Positions 20,481 through 33,100 of a stretch of 64,000 nt of DNA are shown in pieces; position 1 is the stretch's first letter; each line of letters starts with the position of its first letter. Below the pieces are notes generated by a model. The model did no database searches and was not told where the DNA came from. It worked only from the letters and a program-made list of their open reading frames with translations. A program made the translations under genes and the position numbers. The stretch comes from Gongronella butleri (taxonomy: Eukaryota; Mucoromycota; Mucoromycetes; Mucorales; Cunninghamellaceae): assembly GCA_025201375.1 (NCBI GenBank), contig JAIWZP010000006.1, positions 806,001-870,000 on the forward strand. Direction: 5' to 3'.

Positions 20481-21086
20481 TGGTTTATGGCTTGACTTTA
20501 GCTGTTGAACGCATTTCACAACCTCACCATTCTCTGCCAGCGAATTTTATTAATGACTTTCAAAAATAACCTTTTTACATACGTTTTTTTTTTTTGTCCA
20601 TCTTGCTGAGATGCTCCCAAATTTAAACCAGTGAATGATCAAGGTGTACATTCATCGATGTCCATTTTTCCTCAGCGATCGGTCAGCAGGTACATGCGGA
20701 TGTGATTGAAAATCAGGGATAAATCCATCCTTTATGGATGAACTCGTCAAAATTCACCTGATCCGTGTCAATACACAAACGCCTTTACCTCCTTTTACCT
20801 CGCTGATTCATTTGAATTATCGCACGTCCTGTTAGGTCGCGTCTTTGCCAAGTAAAATCGCCAGTAAAAGCCAAGTTGCCCCCTTTTGATGAGTGTCTTT
20901 CTATGAGCTTGCTCAAACGGGCTCCAAAGTCAAACGTAAAAATGGAGGAGATTCCATAGATGAATTTAATTCTTTTAAAAAAAACAATCAATCAACAGAC
21001 AATGCAAACGAGGAAAAACACAAAATGAAAGAGAGCTACAATAAAAAAAAAGGGGGCAGAAAATCTAGCTGAGGTTGGTAAGCAAC
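20481..21086. other. Intergenic; possible continuation of repeat copy D
   Basis: AT-rich, gene-free sequence up to the stop codon of the WD40 gene. It may hold more of the diverged repeat, but I could not align it confidently to another copy. Confidence 0.4.
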
Positions 21087-24000
21087 TCAGGCTTGTAATT
21101 TGCTTTCGACCATTTGGAGGAGCATTGCCGAGTACTTGTCCAACATGGCAAACGCTTTAGGGTCTTGTAAAGCGTCGTCCGGCTTTTTCTCCATCTGGAG
21201 GTCCTGCTGCTGCTTTGGTGGTGGGGGTATGGCGTCAGTGATGGCGGTGGCCATGTCATTTAGGCTTGCTTCCAGCTGCTTGCGCCATTGAGCACTTTGG
21301 CGTGAGTTGGCTGCCCTTTTGTACGCGTGCAAGACGCTGTCCAGCAGGACCTTTGCGCCCTCGAGGTCAGCGAGGACGGCCTGGTGGTCGTCTTCGTTGG
21401 TGTGGTCGTTTTGATGCAATTGAGTGGTTGTGGCGGCGGGGGACGGCGATGCCGATGCTGTTGTTGCGGTGGTGGTATGATCCGAGGCGGCGAATGAGGA
21501 CGACGCGGTGGTATCTTGGCTGGCGCGGGGATGGATATAGGTATGTGGTGGGGGAGGGGGTGGCGGTGGCGGTGGGAGTGTGGTGGTTTTTTCAATGGTG
21601 GTTGTCGTGGTTGTCGTAGTTGCAATGGGTGTTTCTTCCTTTTTCTTGCCGAGTTCCTTGAAGGAGGTGAGGACATTGTCGAGAGATTCGCGGTAATGAT
21701 GCTTCTTTTCGTTTCCGCCAAATGTGTTTAGGAAGCGGGCGGTGAAGCTCTGGCGCTTTTTGCTGTTTGTCAGCTTTCTCTGGAGTTTCCAGAGCACGGA
21801 CGATTGTTTGATGGGTGTTGCTGCGGACGGCGATGAGGTGAGCGGTGCTGACCAGCAGGACATGGCGTCGATGGAGTGCGTGGCCGAATCAAGCAAGTCC
21901 ATGCTGCGCCTTTGGTGATGTTGTGCGGTGATTGGCGACGCGGAGGAGGTTGTGCGGCTGAGGGTGGTGGTCATGCGCGGCGGCTCACGCAACAAGATGG
22001 CCTGCAAGAGCGCCTCGTCCTCGTCTTCTTGCGTGTCTGAATCTTCTTCTTCTTCGTCCTGGTTGCGCTGGATATCTATGGCTGCCGGTCGAGACGCGCG
22101 TCGGAGCTTGCGTCGCTCCGAAACACACGCGTCATCGCTGGTATCTTCATTTTCGTCATCGTCGTCGTCGTCTTGTTCACCTTGTGCTGCTTGTTCCTGG
22201 TCACGACGTTCATCGATTTGCGCAGCAGTGGCGGTGTTGGTCGTGGTGGTGGTGGGCGTTTTAGGATGATTTTCGTCTGAACTTGAGCTGAGATGGCTGC
22301 TGAGGCTGTTGTTGCTGCTTGTAGTGCTTGTGCTGTTGCTGTCTTGCGCCGCCTTTTCATACGACGAGGCCATGACGGGCGTGCCAATGGTATCCAATTC
22401 GGGCGCAGGTTGTAAAAAGATGATTTCGTCGCTTGTGTCGGCAGCGACGCGTTCTTCATCGTCCAATTCATCGTCATCCTCGTCGTCGTCGTTATTATCG
22501 TCATCCAACGTGGGCGACGCCGAGGGGACTTGTGCTGATGATGGCGATTTGGGCGTGTTGTTAGGAGGATTGGACGATTGCGCGGTGACAAGGCCTGTGT
22601 CGCTTGCATACTGGTGCATTTCGAGCGAATAAAGTGGTGATCGCTGTTGTTTTGAAGATTGCGCAATGGCATCATAACTTGCGCGCGACCGGGGTTTGGC
22701 GTGTGCAAGCGAGCTATTTGTAAACGCGTCGCGCGAGAATTTTTTGCGCAATGCCGGTGTAATTCGCTGGCCGATCTGGATGGGCGGTGATTGGCGCGTG
22801 GACGATGCTGCTGCGGATCTCGCCGATACGGCGCCAGACGTGGGCAACCCATTGTACAAGCGCTGTAGCTTGTCTTTATCCGAAATACGTGTCGTTGCCA
22901 TTTGTTGTTGATGTTGTTGTTGATGTTGTTGCGAAGAAGTGGCCGTGGTGGGCGAATGCGGGGTTGGATGGTGGTGGTGTTGATGTTGATGGTGGCGTGG
23001 ACTGCTGCCTGGCGTCGTGGACGCTGCGCCGACGAGACCAGTCTCCGCTGTCGCTGGTTTGCGTGCCTTTTTATATAAATCGTCGTATTTTTGCTCAGCA
23101 GGCGACACGGTCGAGAAGGTGCGGCGCTCGCCTTGGCGAATCATTTGTGAAAGCGTTGGTTTGGCGACGACCGACGCGGTCGACACGCGTCGCAAGCGCG
23201 GTGTTGCTTGTGGTGGGGCTGCTGCGGCTGCTGCTGAGGGTAAGTTGCCATTGACGCGCTGTTTGGCCAAATTGGACGCGTTGGCCAACGCATTCTGATT
23301 TCCAGCCATGGCGGCCAGGCTCGCGAGAAGGCTTGCATCGTCCGATTGGACGGCGGGATCTGTCCATTGGCCGAGGACCATAGCGCGCTTGAGTTTTTGA
23401 TCGCGTTCGGCGGCGCGTGTCTTCATCTTCACAACCAGGTCCTTGCCAACGGTCCAGACAAACACGGTACCATCGGACGACGTGCTAATGACACGCAGCC
23501 GCTGCGCCATGCCGACAATGAACTTGACCGACGTGATCAATTCGGCATGGGCACACACTTTGTCGATGCATTGGCCCGAAGCAAGATCAAACAGCCGCAA
23601 ACACCGGTCTGACCCGCTGGTCACGGCAAATGTGCCTGAAAATGGGTCCAGATCGATGTTGATGAGACTACCGCCGGAATTCTCAGTCGATTGGCCCGAA
23701 TTGATCTCTTCAGTCGTTTCAGGCTTGCATGTGAGGAATGGCTTGCCGGATGCAATGTTGAATACAAACAGGCGGCGCTCGCCCGTGACGGCGGCGGCAA
23801 ATCGGTTGGACACGTCCAGTGCCATGTCAAACACGCTGCTGCGGCCCGAATGGTTGTGGTAATTCACATACGACGACGCCTCTGGCCCGCCCAAAGCAAG
23901 TGTTTCAGCACCTGGAGCATACAGTTGGCGGAAAATGATGCCCTTGTCGGCGCCACAGCTGATCAGCTTGTCAGCATTGTCGGCAAACCGCACCGACGTG

Positions 24001-24348
24001 ATTGACGATGAGTGGTCATCCAAACTTTGCACCAATTCAAAGTCACGACGCACATCAAACACGTGGATGAACCGATCGCGGCTGCCCGTCGCGAGGAAAC
24101 ACGGCTTGGACGCATCCAGCGATTGGCTAATGTCAATTGAAAGCACCTCCGAGTCATGCGCTTCTTGGAACGTAATCTGCTCCCACGTCGTCATATCATG
24201 TACACGCAAATTCCCGCTCCGGTCGCCCGTTGCAAGCAGCGTCCCGTCCTTTTTGATCTTGAGCGAGCGGATCCCAAAGTCTGGGCACTGGTCTTCGGTC
24301 AATTCTGATGGAGAAAATAGGGGAAAAAAAAATAAGTGAGAAAGGGAT

Positions 24349-24394
<46 letters not shown>

Positions 24395-24632
24395 AATGTC
24401 GCCCTTGACCTTGGCAAATTCGGCAGCGTCCGTGTCCACGTACACCATTTTTACAAGCTCCTTGGCATAAATATTTTTGCGCCACGTGCCAGACGGCGAC
24501 GCGTCCAGCATGTCCAAGTTCCAAAAGCGCACGGTGCCGTCTGCCGAGTACGTTGCAAACGAATTGGGCGGGATCATCGATGTGTGCTGCGAGGTGGGAG
24601 CCGTGTTCAAGTCGTTGATGGGGTATGGCTAT

Positions 24633-24668
<36 letters not shown>

Positions 24669-26636
24669 TGAGACGCGCTTCATCCTGCCATTGCTGACCA
24701 AGTCTTACCTCGACTCCCCAGACGCAATCGCTGTGTGCAATGAAGCTACGATATTTGCCAATCTTGTCGCGATGGTGTATATCCCACAGGTAGATGCTGC
24801 GGTCCGAGTAGACAACGGTGAGCCGCGCTGTCGATTCATCGTACGCGAGAGCGACAGCGTCGGGGTAAAACCCGTCGTCCTGCGTGCCACTGCCCTTTTG
24901 CTGCTGCCCGTGCATCAGCAGCATGTCTGGCGACGTGATCTTGCTGATATCCACGCCCAATGGGTGTGGCTTGGGCAGCATTCCGTGATATTTGAGCGTC
25001 ACAGGCTCAAACAGGCGCACTATCCCATGGTCAGCTGCACAAATCACGTATGTCGACGACACTTGGAGCGAATAGGCACTGGCAACCTTAAAAAACACGA
25101 AAAAAACACGTCAACACGCGTCGTTTTTCGCGCGTTTTTTTTTTTTTTTTTGGCCAACAAATATCATTTTCTCTCACCTGCAGATTCACCCACTTGTCGA
25201 TGCTGCGGCCCTCCTTGAACAGACAAAGGATGCCGGAATCCGTGACAAAATACACATGCCCGTCGCGTGCACAGGCCACATCCACAAAGTTGCAATCGCG
25301 AAGCGCGCCCAAGATGCCTGCGCGGCCATCCAGCACCTGCGCCTCCGTCGACGCTAAATTTCCCTAGAAAGCGAGATGAATAAGAGAAAAAAAACGCGGT
25401 GGAAAAAAAACAATATGTACCTTTTTCGGCAGCCTGCCTTGGTCGTCAAAATACCAATACTTGACGTGGCGCAGGCCCGCGGTGACAAAATACGAGCCAT
25501 CGGCAGCAAATGACAACGCATTGACCTTGCTCGTGACCTTGTTGCTTGCTAGCTTGATGCCCTTGCGCCAATTCCATACATACAGATACCCGTCGTGCTA
25601 ACATGTCCAAACAAATAAACAACCTTATCTGGAAAACCCGGCTCCGACGCAACCTCTAACCCCCTAATCCTCCCTCCCCCCTGCTGACGCGCGAGCACGT
25701 CCGAACTCGTAAGTTTTTCCAATGTGTCCCCGGTCCTCTGGATTTTTGTTTTACCTGAAAGCCAACTGACACGAGATAACGCGATTTCGGAGAAAACGCG
25801 ACCGACAGGATCCCAAACCGGTGCGCGCGCCATTGATGCACAAGCACACGATCCTTGACACTCCAAATCAGAATGCGCGGCTGGTGGCCCATCTATCAAT
25901 TTGAAAAAAAAAAGTGTCAACAGATTCCCATTTTTGGGAAACATGCGCGGCAGCTGTGCCTCCCACACGCATCTTTCTTTTTTTCTTTTTCTTTTTTTAA
26001 ATACCTCTCCGGCAGCGAGGTACTGGCCGTCGGGCGAGAACGCGAGACAGCTGATGGGTTTGACTCGATTGCTTGCGGGTGTGCTCTTTTTTTGCTGTCG
26101 TTCTTGCTGCATGGGCAGTGCGCATACGGACATCATGGCGGTGTCCGGCTGGCCCAGTGGCGTGATCATCGTGCCCATCATGTACGGGTTCGCTGCGCCG
26201 GCCGGGTGGCTCGTCACCGTCGCAGACACGTTTTCGCTCGGCCGAAACAAAAATCCAACCTGCTTGTTGCGTTTGTGATTGTACAACACAATCACCGCAC
26301 CTGCCGCATAAGCAATCAGATCGTGTGATTCGGCGCTTGCGAGAATGTTGGACGACGCCGTCGTCACGCCGAGAATACGCTCTAATTTCAACTTTTTTTT
26401 TTTGATTTGAGTATTTCTTGCCCTAAAGCTTGCCCTACACCTTCTCACAAACTTACCGAGCACGTCGGCTTGGGCTCCTTTTTGCGCCTCATACCCGGGC
26501 CTAGCACCGAGTGTGCCGTCGTCGTGGGCGGAACCTGCTGGTACGCCCCCATGACCACTTGGTGCGGCAGCAGTGTCGACGACTGCGAAGGCGGAATAGG
26601 GACACTCCCATGGTTAACAGGGAATGCTTCCTCCAT
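21087..26636 (-). CDS. Large WD40-repeat protein of the MABP1/WDR62 type
   Basis: Scaffold-type protein of about 1,660 residues in eight or more exons. The start at 26636 gives [20 protein letters not shown]. The first beta-propeller begins [20 protein letters not shown] and continues with repeats such as [33 protein letters not shown] and [15 protein letters not shown]. The large last exon (21087 to about 24302) holds the second propeller ([57 protein letters not shown]). It then encodes roughly 750 residues of low-complexity sequence: poly-Gln, poly-His, Asp/Glu runs, Thr runs and a [10 protein letters not shown] tract. Twin N-terminal propellers plus a long disordered tail match MAPKBP1/WDR62, which in animals scaffold JNK signalling and spindle poles. 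The function in this organism is inferred only. The exon at about 24393-24634 is flanked by introns with a T41 and an A32 run. Confidence 0.85.
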
Positions 26637-27289
26637 AGCCAGCTGACAATGAGCAAAAAAATATAGACAATAGGGGGAGAGAAAATGAAAAAAAGAGCGT
26701 GAAAATAATAATAAAAAAAAAAGAACCGAGATCTTGTCAAGAAAGAAACAAAGAGAAAAAAAATTAGCCTTTTCTCGAGGCTCGGAAATTCTCAAATAAA
26801 AAAAAAAAAGGTGACCCAAGGCCAGACTGCATGCACCATGCACGGCTTCCGACCCTGATTTGACGACACCGTCCTTGGACCTTGCTATGCACCATGCATC
26901 ATGTATGAAAAACTCTATATTTAGTAGCATACACAGCACCCGCATCCATGAATAAAAAAAAAAAAAAAAAAAAGCACCGCAACCCGTGCTCACCTATTCA
27001 ATGTGCGCGTCAAAAGCGCGCGCCATTCATTCCATCCAAACCGCGCTATCCAATCAGTGATCCAAATCGATTTTTCGCGTCCCTGAGGGCAGGGCACGAA
27101 AAGGAGACCTTACCCTGTTGGCTTTCAGGGGGTAAATGGGCTCAGCAAGAAACATGTTTCGCGTTTTTTATTATTTTTAGTATTTTCTTCATTCTGCGTG
27201 CCTTTCCCGCAGCGCCTTCCTCGCAATTCCATCTCCTTGCAATCTGCACCTTGTGGATGGCCATTCTTTTTTATCTTGCAACAACGAGT
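26637..27289. other. Intergenic: upstream region of the WD40 gene
   Basis: A/T-rich leader next to the start codon. Around 26828-26905 the words TGCACCATGCA and ATGCACCATGCATCATG recur as near-palindromes. No exon was recognised. Confidence 0.4.
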
Positions 27290-28310
27290 TACAGTACGGA
27301 CTAGCGATGCTCTGAAAAAAAAAACAGATATCGCATAAACAACAACATTTTGGCTGCTTTATTTCAACTCTATACTCGACTTTGACAGCGGGCATTGGGG
27401 CATACCGTACGTAACCGATGAAAAACAGTTGTCGGGTGAAATTCACAAGCTGTAACTACGTACAGTATGATAATAATTAAATCGTGCAAAGCAATCAAAT
27501 ACTGTATAATAGCATTTAAAAGTTGCGCATTTTGAGAATGACTTTTTAATTTCTACTGCACCAATTGTTGGAATCTATTACTGTATGACATCATACTGTA
27601 ATATGTGACATGTGAGACGTGTATGTCCTTGTGCGTCTGCAACATCACAACAGTATTGCTCGCAGATGCTGTCGGTTTGACTTCAGTGGCATACTGTATG
27701 ATATCCTAGCGTCAATTATTTCAAACGTTGTCGCGATTTCAAGCAAATATCACTTTTTCTCCTCGATATCATATGATAGCCTGTTATTTGATCGCTGGTG
27801 GCCTACAGTATGATCTTCAATAACTGGTTTCATTCATACAGTAAAAAGCTTTTCTGCATCTACCGGTACAGTACAAATTTGACATTTGCTTAATTAATAA
27901 GATGCTGAGGAAGACCATTATTATCCAAGAAAAATGTTGTTTTTGCATTTTTTTTGCGTTTTGTCGTCGCGTCGTATCATAGTGCATGCCGTTCTTGTTA
28001 CAGTAGCTACAGTAGTAGACGCACGCCTGATAATAAACCACCACCCGATCACGCATTTTTACACATATCCTACTACTGTAAATTCCACATTTGCTTTTAC
28101 TGTAAACCCGAAAGAGCGTGTTTTTCAGACTTTGCCGGCCATCTGTGCCTCCAGAAATTTTTTTACAGCCTGCTCGCCCGCCAATGAAACTTACGTCATG
28201 GTATATAAACTCTTGCCCGGTGCTCAAGGCTGATCCGCCCGATGTTTTTTCAACTCGAAAACGCCAGAAACATCCTATTTATACTACCTACTGTATTTTG
28301 CATTTATCTC
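27290..28310. repeat. AT-rich segment densely packed with TACTGTA/TACAGTA words
   Basis: About fourteen occurrences of ACTGTA or its complement TACAGT, mostly as TACTGTA/TACAGTA variants, fall within 1 kb (for example near 27461, 27500, 27578, 27594, 27691, 27804, 27836, 27866, 27999, 28009, 28071, 28098, 28290). Several extend to TACAGTATGAT or ACTGTATGATATC. No coding frame or transposon terminus is evident. The segment abuts repeat copy A. Confidence 0.6.
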
Positions 28311-29987
28311 GTCATCTGCATGATCGGCCCCGCTCAAAAATTGCTGCATCGAGCTCAACGCAAAATTTGCAGCAAAAAAGCTTTAGGTATAAACCCCCAA
28401 ACCGCTACGACCACTTTTGAAAATTCAGGGGTCACTCAGGGGTCACACTTTTCAATCTCAGAAAATACTTAATTTGGATTTTTCGAACTCCGAGTGATCA
28501 ATGCATCCCAAACTGGTAATTCCGATAAATTGCTATTGGCTGACAAAATGACAGGTCGCCCCACCTTGAGAAAAAAGGCCCAAAGAGTGACGCATGAACG
28601 GCGATCGACTGAGGAAAGTGCCTGCTTTGGCCAAGATTTTTTTGCAAATATTTAAGGTTTGACACTTCTTAATTAAGTACGTGGATTTCATGGAGGAATT
28701 TTTTTCTGTATTTTTTTTGCAGGTTTTTGTGCGCTGTAGAGTTGGCTGCAAGCTGGTGAAGAAATGACCGATGCAAAAGGTTAAAACCCAAGCTAGCGCT
28801 CTGCAAGTCATTCCATTAGATGCTTTGCCCCCCTATTTTTTATTAAATCTGAAATAAAAATCGAGAGTTGGCTAGACAATTGTCGAGCAAATCGTCATTG
28901 AATTTTTTGTTGAAAAAGTGGATTTATTCCGCCAGTTTTGATCAGATCACCGCGAAACTTGTTTCATTCGGTGGAGATTCAACAGCAGCATTTGATATAT
29001 TAAAAGTATCGTTGGTTACAGTATTTTTCCAGTTGTCGAGAAAAGCAAGTTTGAAAATTGATCCAATGTTTGATCGACTTTTGCAAGCGGGCAAAGTTCA
29101 TCCATTGGGCAAGAAAACAATCAGGAAATGACACCCGAGTGCGTCTCTTTCGATCGTTGCCATTTCACCGCGATCCACAAAATATTTTGAGAGACTCGTG
29201 CCGGATTTTTTGTGGAAATGTCAGAATTTTGGATTCATCTGCACAATGACTCGGTCGACTCCTGATTTGAACGGTTTTTTAAAGAGTCGTCGCGTCGGTA
29301 AAACATTATGTGTAGATTTTGGGCCACCCAACAACCACGATGATTTGTGGCATTTAATTCTGCATTTGTAAAAATGTCGAGATTTCGAATTCATGTGCAA
29401 AACTATCCAGTCAATCTTGGGGTTTCATGTTGTGTTGTTGAATAAGGCGCGGCGAAATAGTCAAAGGGCAAAGATTGGGAGGCAGTCGATTCATGATTTG
29501 TGTTGATCATCCATAGATTTGTGCCAATTCTTGAAAACGGCGCATGCCACGAAAACGGCCCGATCAACATCTGGTTTTTTAATTTTTCTTTCAAAGAGAG
29601 ACGCTGAAAATGCCAAGTGGCAAAGTTTGGCGATGATCGAATCACGATTTTACCACGAAATGAATTTACAAAAACTCGCTACGTACAGGCAATTTTTCAG
29701 CAATGCCGTGCTTCCCGACAAACCACATGATTGACCTTTGAATTTTTATTATTTTCTGAGAAGAGAGGAGCAAAGTTCACTACATGTAAAAGTTTCGTGG
29801 AGCTGCGATGAGTCCTTGGTGACGAAATCTTTATTTTTCAAGTTTAGAAAAAAAAAGGTGGGTCAGGTCAAAATGCATCTGGAGGGTCCCCAGCTTTGGG
29901 AGGCTCAGGTCTCTCAAATCCGTTTGGCAACCTACACATTGGACATTTGAGAGTCATATCATTTGGTGCATTGACCCCTTCTTTCTA
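28090..29987 (+). repeat. Dispersed repeat family, copy A, left part (interrupted by LINE)
   Basis: Matches copy B (51945-52980) block by block. Shared landmarks are: AGCGTGTTTTTCAGAC, then GTGCCTCCAGAA; a GAGATTCAACA block; GGAAATGAC followed by a CGAGYGYGTCTCTTT block; GGATTCATCTGCACAA; AACATCTGGTTTTT; a TTTTCTGAGAAGAGAGGAGC block; TTTGGCAACCTACACA; GAGAGTCAT; and GCATTGACCC. An AACATCTGG/GAGAAGAGAG module recurs about 170 bases apart, giving internal sub-repeats (near 29560 and 29750). The match is broken at 29987 by the LINE insertion and resumes at 35341. No long open frame is present. Confidence 0.75.
29971..29987. repeat. LINE target-site duplication, left copy
   Basis: TTGACCCCTTCTTTCTA, identical to 35341-35357. 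It directly adjoins the T run that is the LINE poly(A) tail on the minus strand. Confidence 0.9.
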
Positions 29988-30199
29988 TTTTTTTTTTTTT
30001 TTGTATAATGATTAACTTTTTAATAGGCAACCGTTAATCATTCTAGAAAAGCATAACAGATCAACTCAGGGAGAAGGGGTCGGGTGGGGGTAAGTGGCAT
30101 TGGGATGGGGGATGGAGGTACAAGGGGGAAAAGGAAGAAAAGAAAAGAGGAAAGAAAAAAAAAAAAAAAAAAACCAAGTGACTGGGGGGGCAGATGTGA

Positions 30200-33100
30200 T
30201 CAGCTTCTTTTGCGTGAGGCGTCGATGGCTGGGCCAACTTGTTCGAAGTGATGTTTCCAGGCGGCAAGGATGGAGGCATTGAAGAGGGGGAGGAGATTGG
30301 CCGGGCACCGAGAGGGTCGACGGAGCCAAAACTTGATATCGGAATCGAGGAGCTGTACCTTGTGGTCCACTTGTTGCTGGGCCCAGATCGCGTGTTTTGG
30401 TGGGCATGCAAAGATGAAATGGATGTCATTTTCGATGGTGCTGTGGCAAAATTGACACATGGGCGTCTGGAAATCACGGTGTTGGCGTTTGAACATGTGG
30501 GCTGCAGTGGGTAGGCACTCGGTGAGTAGGCGCCACCAGATTGTACACGTTTTGTGCGCGATGTCTCTATGTTTCCAGATCCGTCTCCAGTCACGTCGGT
30601 CGCAGTCGAGGCGCATGAGGTATGGTGGTGGCTGGCTTGTGTCGGGTTGGAAGCGTGGGTGCTGCGTGTGTCGAATGAGTCGTGGCGTGACCTTGTGGAT
30701 GGGGACTGGCTTGGCTGCGATCGGTGTGTGGAGGCAGAGGATTTTCGTGGCGGCGTCAATGGCCCATCCAGGCGTCTGCCTCAGCGCATTGAGGGCCAAT
30801 TCGAGCCGGGCGTGCCAGGGAAACGTCGAGGTATATCGTGGTGCGCCGAGGCTGGAGGCCGTGAGCAGGTCCACGTCGCCATAGGCGCGGTGGAACACGC
30901 CTCCAAAGAATGAGAGCATGGGATCCGTGGTATTGCTGGGGTCTTTCATGAAGCGTTTGCAAAGGTGGATCTGCAGGGCCAATTGCTGGGTAACGGGGTC
31001 GATGGCTCCCAGGCCGCCTTCATCCTTGGGCCTTGTGACAACGTCCCAGGCGGGCGTGATGTTGAAATTCATCAGTATTGAGCGTGCACGTGCGCGGATC
31101 TTGTTTAGCCAGGTGAGTGGGACGGGCGTGACACGGACAACGTGCCAAATCTTGGATAAAATCAATGCATTGGTGACCAAGCTGGAACCTCGGATGGACA
31201 GATTCCGCCGTTTGTGTCTCTGGCATTGTATTTCCACCTTGCGTGTCAGATCAGCCAAAAAGGTATTCAATTGCGCGGGCGTCGAGTATAGGGGGAATCC
31301 GAGATATTTCGCTGCATTTGTGGACAATTTGTCGTGCCATTGAGCACCTGTGGCGTGTCGGACCTGCCACCATGCCGGGTGCGGGTTGCCACTCAAGGAT
31401 ATAAGCTCGGTCTTGTGGACGTTGAGACGTGCGTTGGAGGCGAGGGCGTATTTGTCGTAAATCCCCATTAGGACGTCCCAGTCCGCTGGTTTCTGGAGCA
31501 TAATGGCGAGATCATCCGCGTAGGCCATGATCTTGACGCGATACGTGGGGCGTGCATTGGCACTTGGGCTTGCATAGCTGGCCCCAAAAGGTGCTATCCC
31601 TCTGATGGCCGGCTCCTTGATGATGCTGCGGATCAAAGGTTCAATCATAAGATTGAATAAGAGCGGTGACAGAGGGTCGCCCTGGCGGAGGCCCCGTGCC
31701 TGACGGAATGGCTCTGCCTGGAAGCCGTTGATGGAAAGGGTGACGTCGGTGCCAAAGAGGAGCTTTTGCAGGGTGTCGATCGTTTTCTTGGGGAAACCAA
31801 AGCGTCGTAGCGCGTCCGCCATGTAGTCGGGGTGGATGCGGTCATACGCCTTTTCCTGGTCAAGGCAGGCCATGACCCAGGCACCTTTCCGGACTTGGTG
31901 GGACGAGTTTTGGTATCGGCATTGTTGCTCCATCAGTGCTTGAGCGACCCATCCGTGTGACGAAATGTGCCGTCCTGCGACAAAACCCGTCTGTGCCGGG
32001 TTCAGCATTCGTGCCAACGGCTTGCGTAGCCTGTCAGCAAGCATCCTCGTAAAGACCTTGGCGTCGCAATTTATCATTGACAAGGGTCGCCAATTGCGCA
32101 AATCGTGGATGTCGCCTTTTTTCTTGTAGAGCAGGAGCATGCGTGTCTGTTGCCAAGTGCTGGGGATGGCGCCATCCAAGGCATTGGCTAGCAATCGCGT
32201 AAACAAGTCGAGGGCTGCGGGCGACGTCTCAAAAAGCCAGATGTATAGCTCAAAGGGCAAGCCGTCTGGGCCGGGGCTCTTGCGGCGCGGGGAATTGGAC
32301 AGCATCTGCGAAACAAGTTCGAGTGAGGGTGGCTCCAAAAGGTCATTTTTCTCCCCTTTTTTGAGTTTTACCGACGGCGGCACCGCGGAGAGGATCTCAC
32401 GCGATGCCGCCTTGTCCCTAGACTCCGGGGAGTAGAGGGACACATAAAAATCATGGGCAGTGGAAAGGATTTCGTCGGTATTGGAGGCCATGGAGCCATC
32501 GGGGCGGATCACGGCGCGCATTGTCGTGGACGTGTTTCGCTGTTTGATGACCTTGAAAAAGTATGCGTTGCTTTGCTCGCCTTTTTCCGCCCAGCGCGTG
32601 GCCGAGCGCGTGATAAGCCGCTCCATGTCGTTGGAGATCCATGCGTCCATGACCTTTTGGTGGTCGAGCAATGCTGGGCTGGGCTTGTGAGCGGGGGAGT
32701 CGGCCAGGAGGCGTTTCTCGGTCGCTTGCATTCGCTGCCATTCTCGACGGCGTCGGCCGGCAATCCGAGGACCCATGTCGCGAGCGATGCTGCTGATCAA
32801 TTGCTTGAGATGTTCCCAAATGGCGATGATTTCATCTGGCGACGCGTCATCGTGCCATTTTCGTTCGATGAGCATGGCAATGGAGGCCAGCGTGACGTCA
32901 CAAAAGTCCGCATCCTCTAGAAGAAAGGGGTTGAATCTCCACATGCCTGGACCCGTCACTGTGGTGGGCGATGCAAGATCCATCCAAACCAAACGATGGT
33001 CCGAAAAGGTGACATGTTCGTTTGCCAGGCGTGCAGACAGCCTGTAGATGGATGGCGACACAAAGAGATAGTCGATGGTGGTGGTGGAATTGCCGCGTTG

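Noticed and set aside
22076..22852. 258-codon minus-strand frame overlapping the WD40 gene
   Set aside because: Out-of-frame shadow of the low-complexity tail; composition (Arg/Pro/Thr) reflects the repeats.
29738..29950. Protein gene inside repeat copy A (frame with FLRREE and VSWSCDE)
   Set aside because: A similar frame in copy B is explained by DNA-level repeat similarity, it is short in both, and it lacks start context or splice partners.
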